A stretch of DNA of 64,000 bases, taken from the NCBI GenBank assembly GCA_911728455.2, contig OU452238.1, positions 13,362,049-13,426,048 on the forward strand. The letters are read 5' to 3'. Below, one piece after another: positions 34,720 to 47,706 of the stretch (positions are counted from its first letter, which is position 1; each line of letters begins with the position of its first letter). This DNA comes from Marthasterias glacialis (Eukaryota; Echinodermata; Asteroidea; Forcipulatida; Asteriidae). The position numbers and the translations under genes were made by a program. The notes beneath the pieces were generated by a model that was not told where the DNA came from, searched no databases, and saw only the letters and a program-made list of their open reading frames with translations.

Positions 34720-35719
34720 GCTTCAGTCCAGCACACACGTAGCGGCCTTGGCTATTGTTGACGTACACAGAGCATGGCCATTTGCTCTTGACATCTTCGG
34801 GGTGTCCCCACTCCGCGGTCCCTGGCATCCTCCCTGTTTATCCCACAACCCCAAGACCGGCATTTTCGGAAAGCCCATGAGCAGGGCTTTCCAACAGTGT
34901 CAGACTTGTCAGTTTTCCGCCAATATTGTGGGAGATAGAGCCGTTGCTAAGTCTTGTTTTCACTCTGTTACAGATTCGTGTACAAAAGTGCCATTAGACA
35001 GGTGTTTGAAGCGCATTCGGAGCAGCCCCGCTCTCTGGTGGTTTCAAGGCGGAAGATGGTCCTGGCTGGCCGGGAAAACTAGATTTTCGGATGCAGGACT
35101 ATGGCAGCTACCTGCAGGTACAAGAAATTTCTCTCTAGCCCCATTATTTATGGAGTTATTGGCCGTGGCGCTGCCGACTTCTTTTTTCGGCGTTTTTTTT
35201 TTTTTTTTTTTTTTTTGCTGGCTTCAGTCCAGCACACACGTAGCGGCCTTGGCTATTGTTGACGTACACAGAGCATTGCCGTTTGCACTGGACTTCTTCG
35301 GGGTGTCCTCACTCCGCGGTCCCTGGCATCCTCCCTGTTTATCCCACAACCCCAAGACCGGCATTTTCGGAAAGCCCATGAGCAGGGCTTTCCAACAGTG
35401 TCAGACTTGTCAGTTTTCCGCCAATATTGTGGGAGATAGAGCCGTTGCTAAGTCTTGTTTTCACTCTGTTACAGATTCGTGTACAAAAGTGCCATTAGAC
35501 AGGTGTTTGAAGCGCATTCGGAGCAGCCCCGCTCTCTGGTGGTTTCAAGGCGGAAGATGGTCCTGGCTGGCCGGGAAAACTAGATTTTCGGATGCAGGAC
35601 TATGGCAGCTACCTGCAGGTACAAGAAATTTCTCTCTAGCCCCATTATTTATGGAGTTATTGGCCGTGGCGCTGCCGACTTCTTTTTTCGGCGTTTTTTT
35701 TTTTTTTTTTTTTTTTTTT
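33203..35719 (+). repeat. Monomers M67-M71 with long T-runs
   Basis: Monomers start at 33203, 33707, 34210, 34716 and 35217. M66, M67 and M68 form a run of similar units with cagcctagg, caaggcgg and aaaactacattttcgg. M68 and M69 share tatgtagttatt. M70 and M71 share aatattgtggg and cagattcg. The longest uninterrupted T-run of the window, 29 bases, lies here at 34687-34715. Confidence 0.83.
34687..34715 (+). repeat. Longest homopolymer: 29 T
   Basis: This uninterrupted run ends M69. Other long runs reach 27-28 T (16649-16675, 25643-25670, 33175-33202, 62543-62570). The shortest are about 10-11 T (for example 18148-18158). Exact lengths in such runs depend on sequencing accuracy. Confidence 0.8.
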
Positions 35720-37727
35720 GCTGGCTTCAGTCCAGCACACACGTAGCGGCCTTGGCTATTGTTGACGTACACAGAGCATTGCCGTTTGCACTGGACTTCT
35801 TCGGGGTGTCCTCACTCCGCGGTCCCTGGCATCCTCCCTGTTTATCCCACAACCCCAAGACCGGCATTTTCGGAAAGCCCATGAGCAGGGCTTTCCAACA
35901 GTGTCAGACTTGTCAGTTTTCCGCCAATACTTTGGGAGATAGAGCCGTTGCTAAGTCTTGTTTTCACTCTGTTACAGCTTCGTGTACAAAAGTGCCATTA
36001 GACAGGTGTTTGAAGCGCATTCGGAGCAGCCCCGCTCTCTGGTGGTTTCAACGCGGAAGATGGCCCTGGCTGGCCGGGAAAACTAGATTTTCGGATGCAG
36101 GTCTATGGCAGCTACCTGCAGGTACAAGAAATTTCTCTCTAGCCCCATTATTTGTGGAGTTATTGGCCGTGGCGCTGCCGACTTCTTTTTTTGGCGTTTT
36201 TTTTTTTTTTTTTTTTTTTTGTTGCTGGCTTCAGTCCAGCACACACATAGCAGCCTAGGCTATTGTTGACGTACACAGAGCATGGCCATTTGCTCTTGAC
36301 ATCTTCGGGGTGTCCTCACTCCGCGGTCCCTGGCATCCTCCCTGTTTATCCCACAACCCCAAGACCGGCATTTTCGGAAAGCCCATGAGCAGGGCTTTCC
36401 AACAGTGACAGACTTGTCAGTTTTCCGCCAATACTTTGGGAGATAGAGCCGTTGCTAAGTCTTGTTTTCACTCTGTTACAGATTCGTGTACAAAAGTGCC
36501 ATTAGACAGGTGTTTGAAGCGCATTCGGAGCAGCCCCGCTCTCTGGTGGTTTCAAGGCGGAAGATGGTCCTGGCTGGCCGGGAAAACTAGATTTTCGGAT
36601 GCAGGACTATGGCAGCTACCTGCAGGTACAAGAAATTTCTCTCTAGCCCCATTATTTATGGAGTTATTGGCCGTGGCGCTGCCGACTTCTTTTTTCGGCG
36701 TTTTTTTTTTTTTTTTTTTTTTTTGCTGGCTTCAGTCCAGCACACACGTAGCGGCCTTGGCTATTGTTGACGTACACAGAGCATTGCCGTTTGCACTGGA
36801 CTTCTTCGGGGTGTCCTCACTCCGCGGTCCCTGGCATCCTCCCTGTTTATCCCACAACCCCAAGACCGGCATTTTCGGAAAGCCCATGAGCAGGGCTTTC
36901 CAACAGTGTCAGACTTGTCAGTTTTCCGCCAATACTTTGGGAGATAGAGCCGTTGCTAAGTCTTGTTTTCACTCTGTTACAGCTTCGTGTACAAAAGTGC
37001 CATTAGACAGGTGTTTGAAGCGCATTCGGAGCAGCCCCGCTCTCTGGTGGTTTCAACGCGGAAGATGGCCCTGGCTGGCCGGGAAAACTAGATTTTCGGA
37101 TGCAGGTCTATGGCAGCTACCTGCAGGTACAAGAAATTTCTCTCTAGCCCCATTATTTGTGGAGTTATTGGCCGTGGCGCTGCCGACTTCTTTTTTTGGC
37201 GTTTTTTTTGTTTTTTTTTTTTTTGTTGCTGGCTTCAGTCCAGCACACACATAGCAGCCTAGGCTATTGTTGACGTACACAGAGCATGGCCATTTGCTCT
37301 TGACATCTTCGGGGTGTCCTCACTCCGCGGTCCCTGGCATCCTCCCTGTTTATCCCACAACCCCAAGACCGGCATTTTCGGAAAGCCCATGAGCAGGGCT
37401 TTCCAACAGTGACAGACTTGTCAGTTTTCCGCCAATACTTTGGGAGATAGAGCCGTTGCTAAGTCTTGTTTTCACTCTGTTACAGATTCGTGTACAAAAG
37501 TGCCATTAGACAGGTGTTTGAAGCGCATTCGGAGCAGCCCCGCTCTCTGGTGGTTTCAAGGCGGAAGATGGTCCTGGCTGGCCGGGAAAACTAGATTTTC
37601 GGATGCAGGACTATGGCAGCTACCTGCAGGTACAAGAAATTTCTCTCTAGCCCCATTATTTATGGAGTTATTGGCCGTGGCGCTGCCGACTTCTTTTTTC
37701 GGCGTTTTTTTTTTTTTTTTTTTTTTT
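35720..37727 (+). repeat. Two-fold 1-kb dimer M72-M75
   Basis: M72 and M74 (35720, 36725) share gcattgcc, type B, and gcaggtctatgg. M73 and M75 (36224, 37228) share acacacatagcagcctagg, type A, agtgacagac and caaggcgg. The step is 1004-1005 bp. The T-runs after M72 and M74 both end in gttgctgg; the second is also interrupted by a G near 37210, so it has changed since the duplication. Confidence 0.9.
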
Positions 37728-40700
37728 GCTGGCTTCAGTCCAGCACACACGTAGCGGCCTTGGCTATTGTTGACGTACACAGAGCATGGCCGTTTGCACT
37801 GGACTTCTTCGGGGTGTCCTCACTCCGCGGTCCCTGGCATCCTCCCTGTTTATCCCACAACCCCAAGACCGGCATTTTCGGAAAGCCCATGAGCAGGGCT
37901 TTCCAACAGTGTCAGACTTGTCAGTTTTCCGCCAATACTTTGGGAGATAGAGCCGTTGCTAAGTCTTGTTTTCACTCTGTTACAGATTCGTGTACAAAAG
38001 TGCCATTAGACAGGTGTTTGAAGCGCATTCGGAGCAGCCCCGCTCTCTGGTGGTTGCAAGGCGGAAGATGGTCCTGGCTGGCCGGGAAAACTAGATTTTC
38101 GGATGCAGGACTATGGCAGCTACCTGCAGGTACAAGAAATTTCTCTCTAGCCCCATTATTTATGGAGTTATTGGCCGTGGCGCTGCCGACTTCTTTTTTC
38201 GGCGTTTTTTTTTTTTTTTTTTTTTTTTGTTGCTGGCTTCAGTCCAGCACACACGTAGCGGCCTTGGCTATTGTCGTCGTACACAGAGCATGGCCGTTTG
38301 CACTGGACTTCTTCGGGGTGTCCTCACTCCGCGGTCCCTGGCATCCTCCCTGTTTATTCCACAACCCCAAGACCGGCATTTTCGGAAAGCCCATGAGCAG
38401 GGCTTTCCAACAGTGTCAGACTTGTCAGTTTTCCGCCAATACTTTGGGAGATAGAGCCGTTGCTAAGTCTTGTTTTCACTCTGTTACAGCTTCGTGTACA
38501 AAAGTGCCATTAGACAGGTGTTTGAAGCGCATTCGGAGCAGCCCCGCTCTCTGGTGGTTTCAACGCAGAAGATGGCCCTGGCTGGCCGGGAAAACTAGAT
38601 TTTCGGATGCAGGACTATGGCAGCTACCTGGAGGTACAAGAAATTTCTCTCTAGCCCCATTATTTATGGAGTTATTGGCCGTGGCGCTGCCGATTTCTTT
38701 TTTCGGCGTTTTTTTTTTTTTTTTTCTTTTGCTGGCTTCAGTCCAGCACACACGTAGCGGCCTTGGCTATTGTTGACGTACACAGAGCATGGCCATTTGC
38801 TCTTGACATCTTTGGAGTGTCCTCACTCCGCGGTCCCTGGCATCCTCCCTGTTTATCCCACAACCCCAAGACCGGCATTTTCGGAAAGCCCATGAGCAGG
38901 GCTTTCCAACAGTGTCAGACTTGTCAGTTTTCCGCCAATACTTTGGGAGATAGAGCCGTTGCTAAGTCTTGTTTTCACTCTTTTACAGCTTCGTGTACAA
39001 AAGTGCCATTAGACAGGTGTTTGAAGCGTATTCGGAGCAGCCCCGCTCTCTGGTAGTTTCAACGCGGAAGATGGCCCTGGCTGGCCGGGAAAACTAGATT
39101 TTCGGATGCAGGACGATGGCAGCTACCTGCAGGTACAAGAAATTTCTCTCTAGCCCCATTATTTATGGAGTTATTGGCCGTGGCGCTGCCGACTTCTTTT
39201 TTCGGCGGTTTTTTTTTCTTCTTTTGCTGGCTTCAGTCCAGCACACACGTAGCGGCCTTGGCTATTGTTGACGTACACAGAGCATGGCCGTTTGCACTGG
39301 ACTTCTTCGGGGTGTCCTCACTCCGCGGTCCCTGGCATCCTCCCTGTTTATCCCACAACCCCAAGACCGGCATTTTCGGAAAGCCCATGAGCAGGGCTTT
39401 CCAACAGTGTCGGACTTGTCAGTTTTCCGCCAATACTTTGGGAGATAGAGCCGTTGCTAAGTCTTGTTTTCACTCTGTTACAGCTTCGTGTACAAAAGTG
39501 CCATTAGACAGGTGTTTGAAGCGCATTCGGAGCAGCCCCGCTCTCTGGTGGTTTCAACGCGGAAGATGGTCCTGGCTGGCCGGGAAAACTGGATTTTCGG
39601 ATGCAGGACTATGGCAGCTACCTGCAGGTACAAGAAATTTCTCTCTAGCCCCATTATTTATGGAGTTATTGGCCGTGGCGCTGCCGACTTCTTTTTTCGG
39701 CGTTTTTTTTTTTTTTTTTTTTTGCTGGCTTCAGTCCAGCACACACGTAGCGGCCTTGGCTATTGTTGACGTACACAGAGCATGGCCGTTTGCACTGGAC
39801 TTCTTCGGGGTGTCCTCACTCCGCGGTCCCTGGCATCCTCCCTGTTTATTCCACAGCCCCAAGACCGGCATTTTCGGAAAGCCCATGAGCAGGGCTTTCC
39901 AACAGTGTCAGACTTGTCAGTTTTCCGCCAATACTTTGGGAGATAGAGCCGTTGCTAAGTCTTGTTTTCACTCTGTTACAGCTTCGTGTACAAAAGTGCC
40001 ATTAGACAGGTGTTTGAAGCGCATTCGGAGCAGCCCCGCTCTCTGGTGGTTTCAACGCAGAAGATGGCCCTGGCTGGCCGGGAAAACTAGATTTTCGGAT
40101 GCAGGACTATGGCAGCTACCTGCAGGTACAAGAAATTTCTCTCTAGCCCCATTATTTGTGGAGTTATTGGCCGTGGCGCTGCCGATTTCTTTTTTCGGCG
40201 TTTTTTTTTTTTTTTTTCTTTTGCTGGCTTCAGTCCAGCACACACGTAGCGGCCTTGGCTATTGTTGACGTACACAGAGCATGGCCATTTGCTCTTGACA
40301 TCTTTGGGGTGTCCTCACTCCGCGGTCCATGGCATCCTCCCTGTTTATCCCACAACCCCAAGACCGGCATTTTCGGAAAGCCCATGAGCAGGGTTTTCCA
40401 ACAGTGTCAGACTTGTCAGTTTTCCGCCAATACTTTGGGAGATAGAGCCGTTGCTAAGTCTTGTTTTCACTCTGTTACAGATTCGTGTACAAAAGTGCCA
40501 TTAGACAGGTGTTTGAAGCGCATTCGGAGCAGCCCCGCTCTCTGGTGGTTTCAACGCAGAAGATGGCCCTGGCTGGCCGGGAAAACTAGATTTTCGGATG
40601 CAGGACTATGGCAGCTACCTGCAGGTACAAGAAATTTCTCTCTAGCCCCATTATTTATGGAGTTATTGGCCGTGGCGCTGCCGACTTCTTTTTTCGGCGT

Positions 40701-41222
40701 TTTTTTTTTTTTTTTTTTTGTTGTTGCTGGCTTCAGTCCAGCACACACGTAGCGGCCTTGGCTATTGTCGTCGTACACAGAGCATGGCCGTTTGCACTGG
40801 ACTTCTTCGGGGTGTCCTCACTCCGCGGTCCCTGGCATCCTCCCTGTTTATTCCACAACCCCAAGACCGGCATTTTCGGAAAGCCCATGAGCAGGGCTTT
40901 CCAACAGTGTCAGACTTGTCAGTTTTCCGCCAATACTTTGGGAGATAGAGCCTTTGCTAAGTCTTGTTTTCACTCTGTTACAGCTTCGTGTACAAAAGTG
41001 CCATTAGACAGGTGTTTGAAGCGCATTCGGAGCAGCCCCGCTCTCTGGTGGTTTCAACGCAGAAGATGGCCCTGGCTGGCCGGGAAAACTAGATTTTCGG
41101 ATGCAGGACTATGGCAGCTACCTGCAGGTACAAGAAATTTCTCTCTAGCCCCATTATTTATGGAGTTATTGGCCGTGGCGCTGCCGATTTCTTTTTTCGG
41201 CGTTTTTTTTTTTTTTTCTTTT
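37728..41222 (+). repeat. 5-mer-related block M76-M82
   Basis: Monomers start at 37728, 38232, 38731, 39226, 39724, 40223 and 40726. M77 and M82 (2494 bp apart) share attgtcgtcg, tattccac, caacgcag and gatttcttttttcgg. The monomers that follow them, M78 and M83, share catctttgg, cttttacagc, gcgtattcgg, ggtagtttc and a T-run ending CTTCTTTT. M79 and M84 share gtcggac. This is a five-monomer offset. The T-run before M77 ends gttgctgg and that before M82 ends gttgttgctgg. Confidence 0.85.
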
Positions 41223-44181
41223 GCTGGCTTCAGTCGAGCACACACGTAGCGGCCTTGGCTATTGTTGACGTACACAGAGCATGGCCATTTGCTCTTGACA
41301 TCTTTGGGGTGTCCTCACTCCGCGGTCCCTGGCATCCTCCCTGTTTATCCCACAACCCCAAGACCGGCATTTTCGGAAAGCCCATGAGCAGGGCTTTCCA
41401 ACAGTGTCAGACTTGTCAGTTTTCCGCCAATACTTTGGGAGATAGAGCCGTTGCTAAGTCTTGTTTTCACTCTTTTACAGCTTCGTGTACAAAAGTGCCA
41501 TTAGACAGGTGTTTGAAGCGTATTCGGAGCAGCCCCGCTCTCTGGTAGTTTCAACGCGGAAGATGGTCCTGGCTGGCCGGGAAAACTAGATTTTCGGATG
41601 CAGGACGATGGCAGCTACCTGCAGGTACAAGAAATTTCTCTCTAGCCCCATTATTTATGGAGTTATTGGCCGTGGCGCTGCCGACTTCTTTTTTCGGCGT
41701 TTTTTTTTTCTTCTTTTGCTGGCTTCAGTCCAGCACACACGTAGCAGCCTTGGCTATTGTTGACGTACACAGAGCATGGCCGTTTGCACTGGACTTCTTC
41801 GGGGTGTCCTCACTCCGCGGTCCCTGGCATCCTCCCTGTTTATCCCACAACCCCAAGACCGGCATTTTCGGAAAGCCCATGAGCAGGGCTTTCCAACAGT
41901 GTCGGACTTGTCAGTTTTCCGCCAATACTTTGGGAGATAGAGCCGTTGCTAAGTCTTGTTTTCACTCTGTTACAGCTTCGTGTACAAAAGTGCCATTAGA
42001 CAGGTGTTTGAAGCGCATTCGGAGCAGCCCCGCTCTCTGGTGGTTTCAACGCGGAAGATGGTCCTGGCTGGCCGGGAAAACTGGATTTTCGGATGCAGGA
42101 CTATGGCAGCTACCTGCAGGTACAAGAAATTTCTCTCTAGCCCCATTATTTGTGGAGTTATTGGCCGTGGCGCTGCCGACTTCTTTTTTCGGCGTTTTTT
42201 TTTTTTTTTTTTTTTGCTGGCTTCAGTCGAGCACACACGTAGCGGCCTTGGCTATTGTTGACGTACACAGAGCATGGCCATTTGCTCTTGACATCTTTGG
42301 GGTGTCCTCACTCCGCGGTCCCTGGCATCCTCCCTGTTTATCCCACAACCCCAAGACCGGCATTTTCGGAAAGCCCATGAGCAGGGCTTTCCAACAGTGT
42401 CAGACTTGTCAGTTTTCCGCCAATACTTTGGGAGATAGAGCCGTTGCTAAGTCTTGTTTTCACTCTTTTACAGCTTCGTGTACAAAAGTGCCATTAGACA
42501 GGTGTTTGAAGCGTATTCGGAGCAGCCCCGCTCTCTGGTAGTTTCAACGCGGAAGATGGTCCTGGCTGGCCGGGAAAACTAGATTTTCGGATGCAGGACG
42601 ATTGCAGCTACCTGCAGGTACAAGAAATTTCTCTCTAGCCCCATTATTTATGGAGTTATTGGCCGTGGCGCTGCCGACTTCTTTTTTCGGCGTTTTTTTT
42701 TTCTTCTTTTGCTGGCTTCAGTCCAGCACACACGTAGCAGCCTTGGCTATTGTTGACGTACACAGAGCATGGCCGTTTGCACTGGACTTCTTCGGGGTGT
42801 CCTCACTCCGCGGTCCCTGGCATCCTCCCTGTTTATCCCACAACCCCAAGACCGGCATTTTCGGAAAGCCCATGAGCAGGGCTTTCCAACAGTGTCGGAC
42901 TTGTCAGTTTTCCGCCAATACTTTGGGAGATAGAGCCGTTGCTAAGTCTTGTTTTCACTCTGTTACAGCTTCGTGTACAAAAGTGCCATTAGACAGGTGT
43001 TTGAAGCGCATTCGGAGCAGCCCCGCTCTCTGGTGGTTTCAACGCGGAAGATGGTCCTGGCTGGCCGGGAAAACTGGATTTTCGGATGCAGGACTATGGC
43101 AGCTACCTGCAGGTACAAGAAATTTCTCTCTAGCCCCATTATTTGTGGAGTTATTGGCCGTGGCGCTGCCGACTTCTTTTTTCGGCGTTTTTTTTTTTTT
43201 TTTTTTTTTGCTGGCTTCAGTCGAGCACACACGTAGCGGCCTTGGCTATTGTTGACGTACACAGAGCATGGCCATTTGCTCTTGACATCTTTGGGGTGTC
43301 CTCACTCCGCGGTCCCTGGCATCCTCCCTGTTTATCCCACAACCCCAAGACCGGCATTTTCGGAAAGCCCATGAGCAGGGCTTTCCAACAGTGTCAGACT
43401 TGTCAGTTTTCCGCCAATACTTTGGGAGATAGAGCCGTTGCTAAGTCTTGTTTTCACTCTTTTACAGCTTCGTGTACAAAAGTGCCATTAGACAGGTGTT
43501 TGAAGCGTATTCGGAGCAGCCCCGCTCTCTGGTAGTTTCAACGCGGAAGATGGTCCTGGCTGGCCGGGAAAACTAGATTTTCGGATGCAGGACGATTGCA
43601 GCTACCTGCAGGTACAAGAAATTTCTCTCTAGCCCCATTATTTATGGAGTTATTGGCCGTGGCGCTGCCGACTTCTTTTTTCGGCGTTTTTTTTTTCTTC
43701 TTTTGCTGGCTTCAGTCCAGCACACACGTAGCAGCCTTGGCTATTGTTGACGTACACAGAGCATGGCCGTTTGCACTGGACTTCTTCGGGGTGTCCTCAC
43801 TCCGCGGTCCCTGGCATCCTCCCTGTTTATCCCACAACCCCAAGACCGGCATTTTCGGAAAGCCCATGAGCAGGGCTTTCCAACAGTGTCGGACTTGTCA
43901 GTTTTCCGCCAATACTTTGGGAGATAGAGCCGTTGCTAAGTCTTGTTTTCACTCTGTTACAGCTTCGTGTACAAAAGTGCCATTAGACAGGTGTTTGAAG
44001 CGCATTCGGAGCAGCCCCGCTCTCTGGTGGTTTCAACGCGGAAGATGGTCCTGGCTGGCCGGGAAAACTGGATTTTCGGATGCAGGACTATGGCAGCTAC
44101 CTGCAGGTACAAGAAATTTCTCTCTAGCCCCATTATTTGTGGAGTTATTGGCCGTGGCGCTGCCGACTTCTTTTTTCGGCG

Positions 44182-44208
<27 letters not shown>
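41223..44208 (+). repeat. Three-fold 993-bp dimer M83-M88
   Basis: M83, M85 and M87 (41223, 42216, 43210) share cagtcgagc, type A, catctttggg, cttttacagc, gcgtattcgg, ggtagtttc and a T-run ending CTTCTTTT. M84, M86 and M88 (41718, 42711, 43705) share tagcagccttgg, type B, gtcggac and an uninterrupted T-run. The step is 993-994 bp. M85 and M87 share gacgattgc while M83 has gacgatggc, so the last two dimers are the closest pair. Strict A/B alternation is clearest here. Confidence 0.93.
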
Positions 44209-44212
<4 letters not shown>

Positions 44213-45710
44213 GCTTCAGTCCAGCACACACGTAGCGGCCTTGGCTATTGTTGACGTACACAGAGCATGGCCGTTTGCACTGGACTTCTTCGGGGTGTCC
44301 TCACTCCGCGGTCCCTGGCATCCTCCCTGTTTATCCCACAACCCCAAGACCGGCATTTTCGGAAAGCCCATGAGCAGGGCTTTCCAACAGTGTCAGACTT
44401 GTCAGTTTTCCGCCAATACTTTGGGAGATAGAGCCGTTGCTAAGTCTTGTTTTCACTCTGTTACAGCTTCGTGTACAAAAGTGCCATTAGACAGGTGTTT
44501 GAAGCGCATTCGGAGCAGCCCCGCTCTCTGGTGGTTTCAACGCGGAAGATGGCCCTGGCTGGCCGGGAAAACTAGATTTTCGGATGCAGGACTATGGCAG
44601 CTACCTGCAGGTACAAGAAATTTCTCTCTAGCCCCATTATTTATGGAGTTATTGGCCGTGGCGCTGCCGACTTCTTTTTTCGGCGTGTTTTTTTTTTTTT
44701 TTTTTGTTGTTGCTGGCTTCAGTCCAGCACACACGTAGCGGCCTTGGCTATTGTCGTCGTACACAGAGCATGGCCGTTTGCACTGGACTTCTTCGGGGTG
44801 TCCTCACTCCGCGGTCCCTGGCATCCTCCCTGTTTATTCCACAACCCCAAGACCGGCATTTTCGGAAAGCCCATGAGCAGGGCTTTCCAACAGTGTCAGA
44901 CTTGTCAGTTTTCCGCCAATACTTTGGGAGATAGAGCCTTTGCTAAGTCTTGTTTTCACTCTGTTACAGCTTCGTGTACAAAAGTGCCATTAGACAGGTG
45001 TTTGAAGCGCATTCGGAGCAGCCCCGCTCTCTGGTGGTTTCAACGCAGAAGATGGCCCTGGCTGGCCGGGAAAACTAGATTTTCGGATGCAGGACTATGG
45101 CAGCTACCTGCAGGTACAAGAAATTTCTCTCTAGCCCCATTATTTATGGAGTTATTGGCCGTGGCGCTGCCGATTTCTTTTTTCGGCGTTTTTTTTTTTT
45201 TTTCTTTTGCTGGCTTCAGTCCAGCACACACGTAGCGGCCTTGGCTATTGTTGACGTACACAGAGCATGGCCATTTGCTCTTGACATCTTTGGGGTGTCC
45301 TCACTCCGCGGTCCCTGGCATCCTCCCTGTTTATCCCACAACCCCAAGACCGACATTTTCGGAAAGCCCATGAGCAGGGCTTTCCAACAGTGTCAGACTT
45401 GTCAGTTTTCCGCCAATACTTTGGGAGATAGAGCCGTTGCTAAGTCTTGTTTTCACTCTTTTACAGCTTCGTGTACAAAAGTGCCATTAGACAGGTGTTT
45501 GAAGCGTATTCGGAGCAGCCCCCCTCTCTGGTAGTTTCAACGCGGAAGATGGTCCTGGCTGGCCGGGAAAACTAGATTTTCGGATGCAGGACGATGGCAG
45601 CTACCTGCAGGTACAAGAATTTTCTCTCTAGCCTCATTAATTGTGGAGTTATTGGCCGTGGCGATGCCGACTTCTTTTTTCGGCGTTTTTTTTTTTTTTT
45701 TTTTTTTTTT
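44209..45710 (+). repeat. M89-M91, copy of the M81-M83 order
   Basis: M89, M90 and M91 start at 44209, 44712 and 45209. M89 ends with a T-run followed by gttgttgctgg, as does M81. M90 matches M82 (attgtcgtcg, tattccac, gcctttgc) at an offset of 3986 bp. M91 matches M83 in its front and middle but has its own tail, gaattttctctctagcctc and gcgatgcc, which recurs in M93. An exchange point therefore lies in the last quarter of M91. Confidence 0.86.
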
Positions 45711-47706
45711 GCTGGCTTCAGTCCAGCACACACGTAGCGGCCTTGGCTATTGTTGACGTACACAGAGCATGGCCATTTGCTCTTGACATCTTCGGGGTGT
45801 CCTCACTCCGCGGTCCCTGGCATCCTCCCTGTTTATCCCACAACCCCAAGATTGGCATTTTCGGAAAGCCCATGAGCAGGGCTTTCCAACAGTGTCAAAC
45901 TTGTCAGTTTTCCGCCAATACTTTGGGAGATAGAGCCGTTGCTAAGTCTTGTTTTCACTCTGTTACAGATTCGTGTACAAAAGTGCCATTAGACAGGTGT
46001 TTGAAGCGCATTCGGAGCAGCCCCGCTCTCTGGTGGTTTCAACGCGGAAGATGGCCCTGGCTGGCCGGGAAAACTAGATTTTCGGATGCAGGACTATGGC
46101 AGCTACCTGCAGGTACAAGAAATTTCTCTCTAGCCCCATTATTTATGGAGTTATTGGCCGTGGCGCTGCCGACTTCTTTTTTCGGCGTTTTTTTTTTTTT
46201 TTTTTTTTTTGCTGGCTTCAGTCCAGCACACACGTAGCGGCCTTGGCTATTGTTGACGTACACAGAGCATGGCCGTTTGCACTGGACTTCTTCGGGGTGT
46301 CCTCACTCCGCGGTCCCTGGCATCCTCCCTGTTTATCCCACAACCCCAAGACCGGCATTTTCGGAAAGCCCATGAGCAGGGCTTTCCAACAGTGTCAGAC
46401 TTGTCAGTTTTCCGCCAATACTTTGGGAGATAGAGCCGTTGCTAAATCTTGTTTTCACTCTGTTACAGCTTCGTGTACAAAAGTGCCATTAGACAGGTGT
46501 TTGAAGCGCATTCGGAGCAGCCCCGCTCTCTGGTGGTTTCATGGCGGAAGATGGTCCTGGCTGGCCGGGAAAACTGGATTTTCGGATGCAGGACTATGGC
46601 AGCTACCTGCAGGTACAAGAATTTTCTCTCTAGCCTCATTAATTGTGGAGTTATTGGCCGTGGCGATGCCGACTTCTTTTTTCGGCGTTTTTTTTTTTTT
46701 TTTTTTTTTTTGCTGGCTTCAGTCCAGCACACACGTAGCGGCCTTGGCTATTGTTGACGTACACAGAGCATGGCCATTTGCTCTTGACATCTTCGGGGTG
46801 TCCTCACTCCGCGGTCCCTGGCATCCTCCCTGTTTATCCCACAACACCAAGACCGGCATTTTCGGAAAGCCCATGAGCAGGGCTTTCCAACAGTGTCAGA
46901 CTTGTCAGTTTTCCGCCAATACTTTGGGAGATAGAGCCGTTGCTAAATCTTGTTTTCACTCTGTTACAGCTTCGTGTACAAAAGTGCCATTAGACAGGTG
47001 TTTGAAGCGCATTCGGAGCAGCCCCGCTCTCTGGTGGTTTCAAGGCGGAAGATGGTCCTGGCTGGCCGGGAAAACTGGATTTTCGGATGCAGGACTATGG
47101 CAGCTACCTGCAGGTACAAGAAATTTTTCTCTAGCCCCATTATTTGTGGAGTTATTGGCCGTGGCGCTGCCGACTTCTTTTTTCGGCGTTTTTTTTTTTT
47201 TTTTTTTTTTTGCTGGCTTCAGTCCAGCACACACGTAGCGGCCTTGGCTATTGTTGACGTACACAGAGCATGGCCGTTTGCACTTGACTTCTTCGGGGTG
47301 TCCTCACTCCGCGGTCCCTGGCATCCTCCCTGTTTATCCCACAACCCCAAGACCGGCATTTTCGGAAAGCCCATGAGCAGGGCTTTCCAACAGTGTCAGA
47401 CTTGTCAGTTTTCCGCCAATGCTTTGGGAGATAGAGCCGTTGCTAAGTCTTGTTTTCACTCCTTTACAGCTTCGTGTACAAAAGTGCCATTAGACAGGTG
47501 TTTGAAGCGTATTCGGAGCAGCCCCGCTCTCTGGTAGTTTCAACGCGGAAGATGGCCCTGGCTGGCCGGGAAAACTAGATTTTCGGATGCAGGACTATGG
47601 CAGCTACCTGCAGGTACAAGAAATTTCTCTCTAGCCCCATTATTTATGGAGTTATTGGCCGTGGCGCTGCCGACTTCTTTTTTCGGCGTTTTTTTTTTTT
47701 TTTTTT
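45711..47706 (+). repeat. Monomers M92-M95 with a shared variant tail
   Basis: Monomers start at 45711, 46211, 46712 and 47212. The tails of M91 and M93 share gaattttctctctagcctc, attaattgtgg and gcgatgcc about 1002 bp apart. M93 and M94 share gctaaatc. M95 carries cactcctttac, gcgtattcgg and ggtagtttc, a descendant of the M83-type cassette with one more change. The block is a mosaic without one clear period. Confidence 0.82.
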
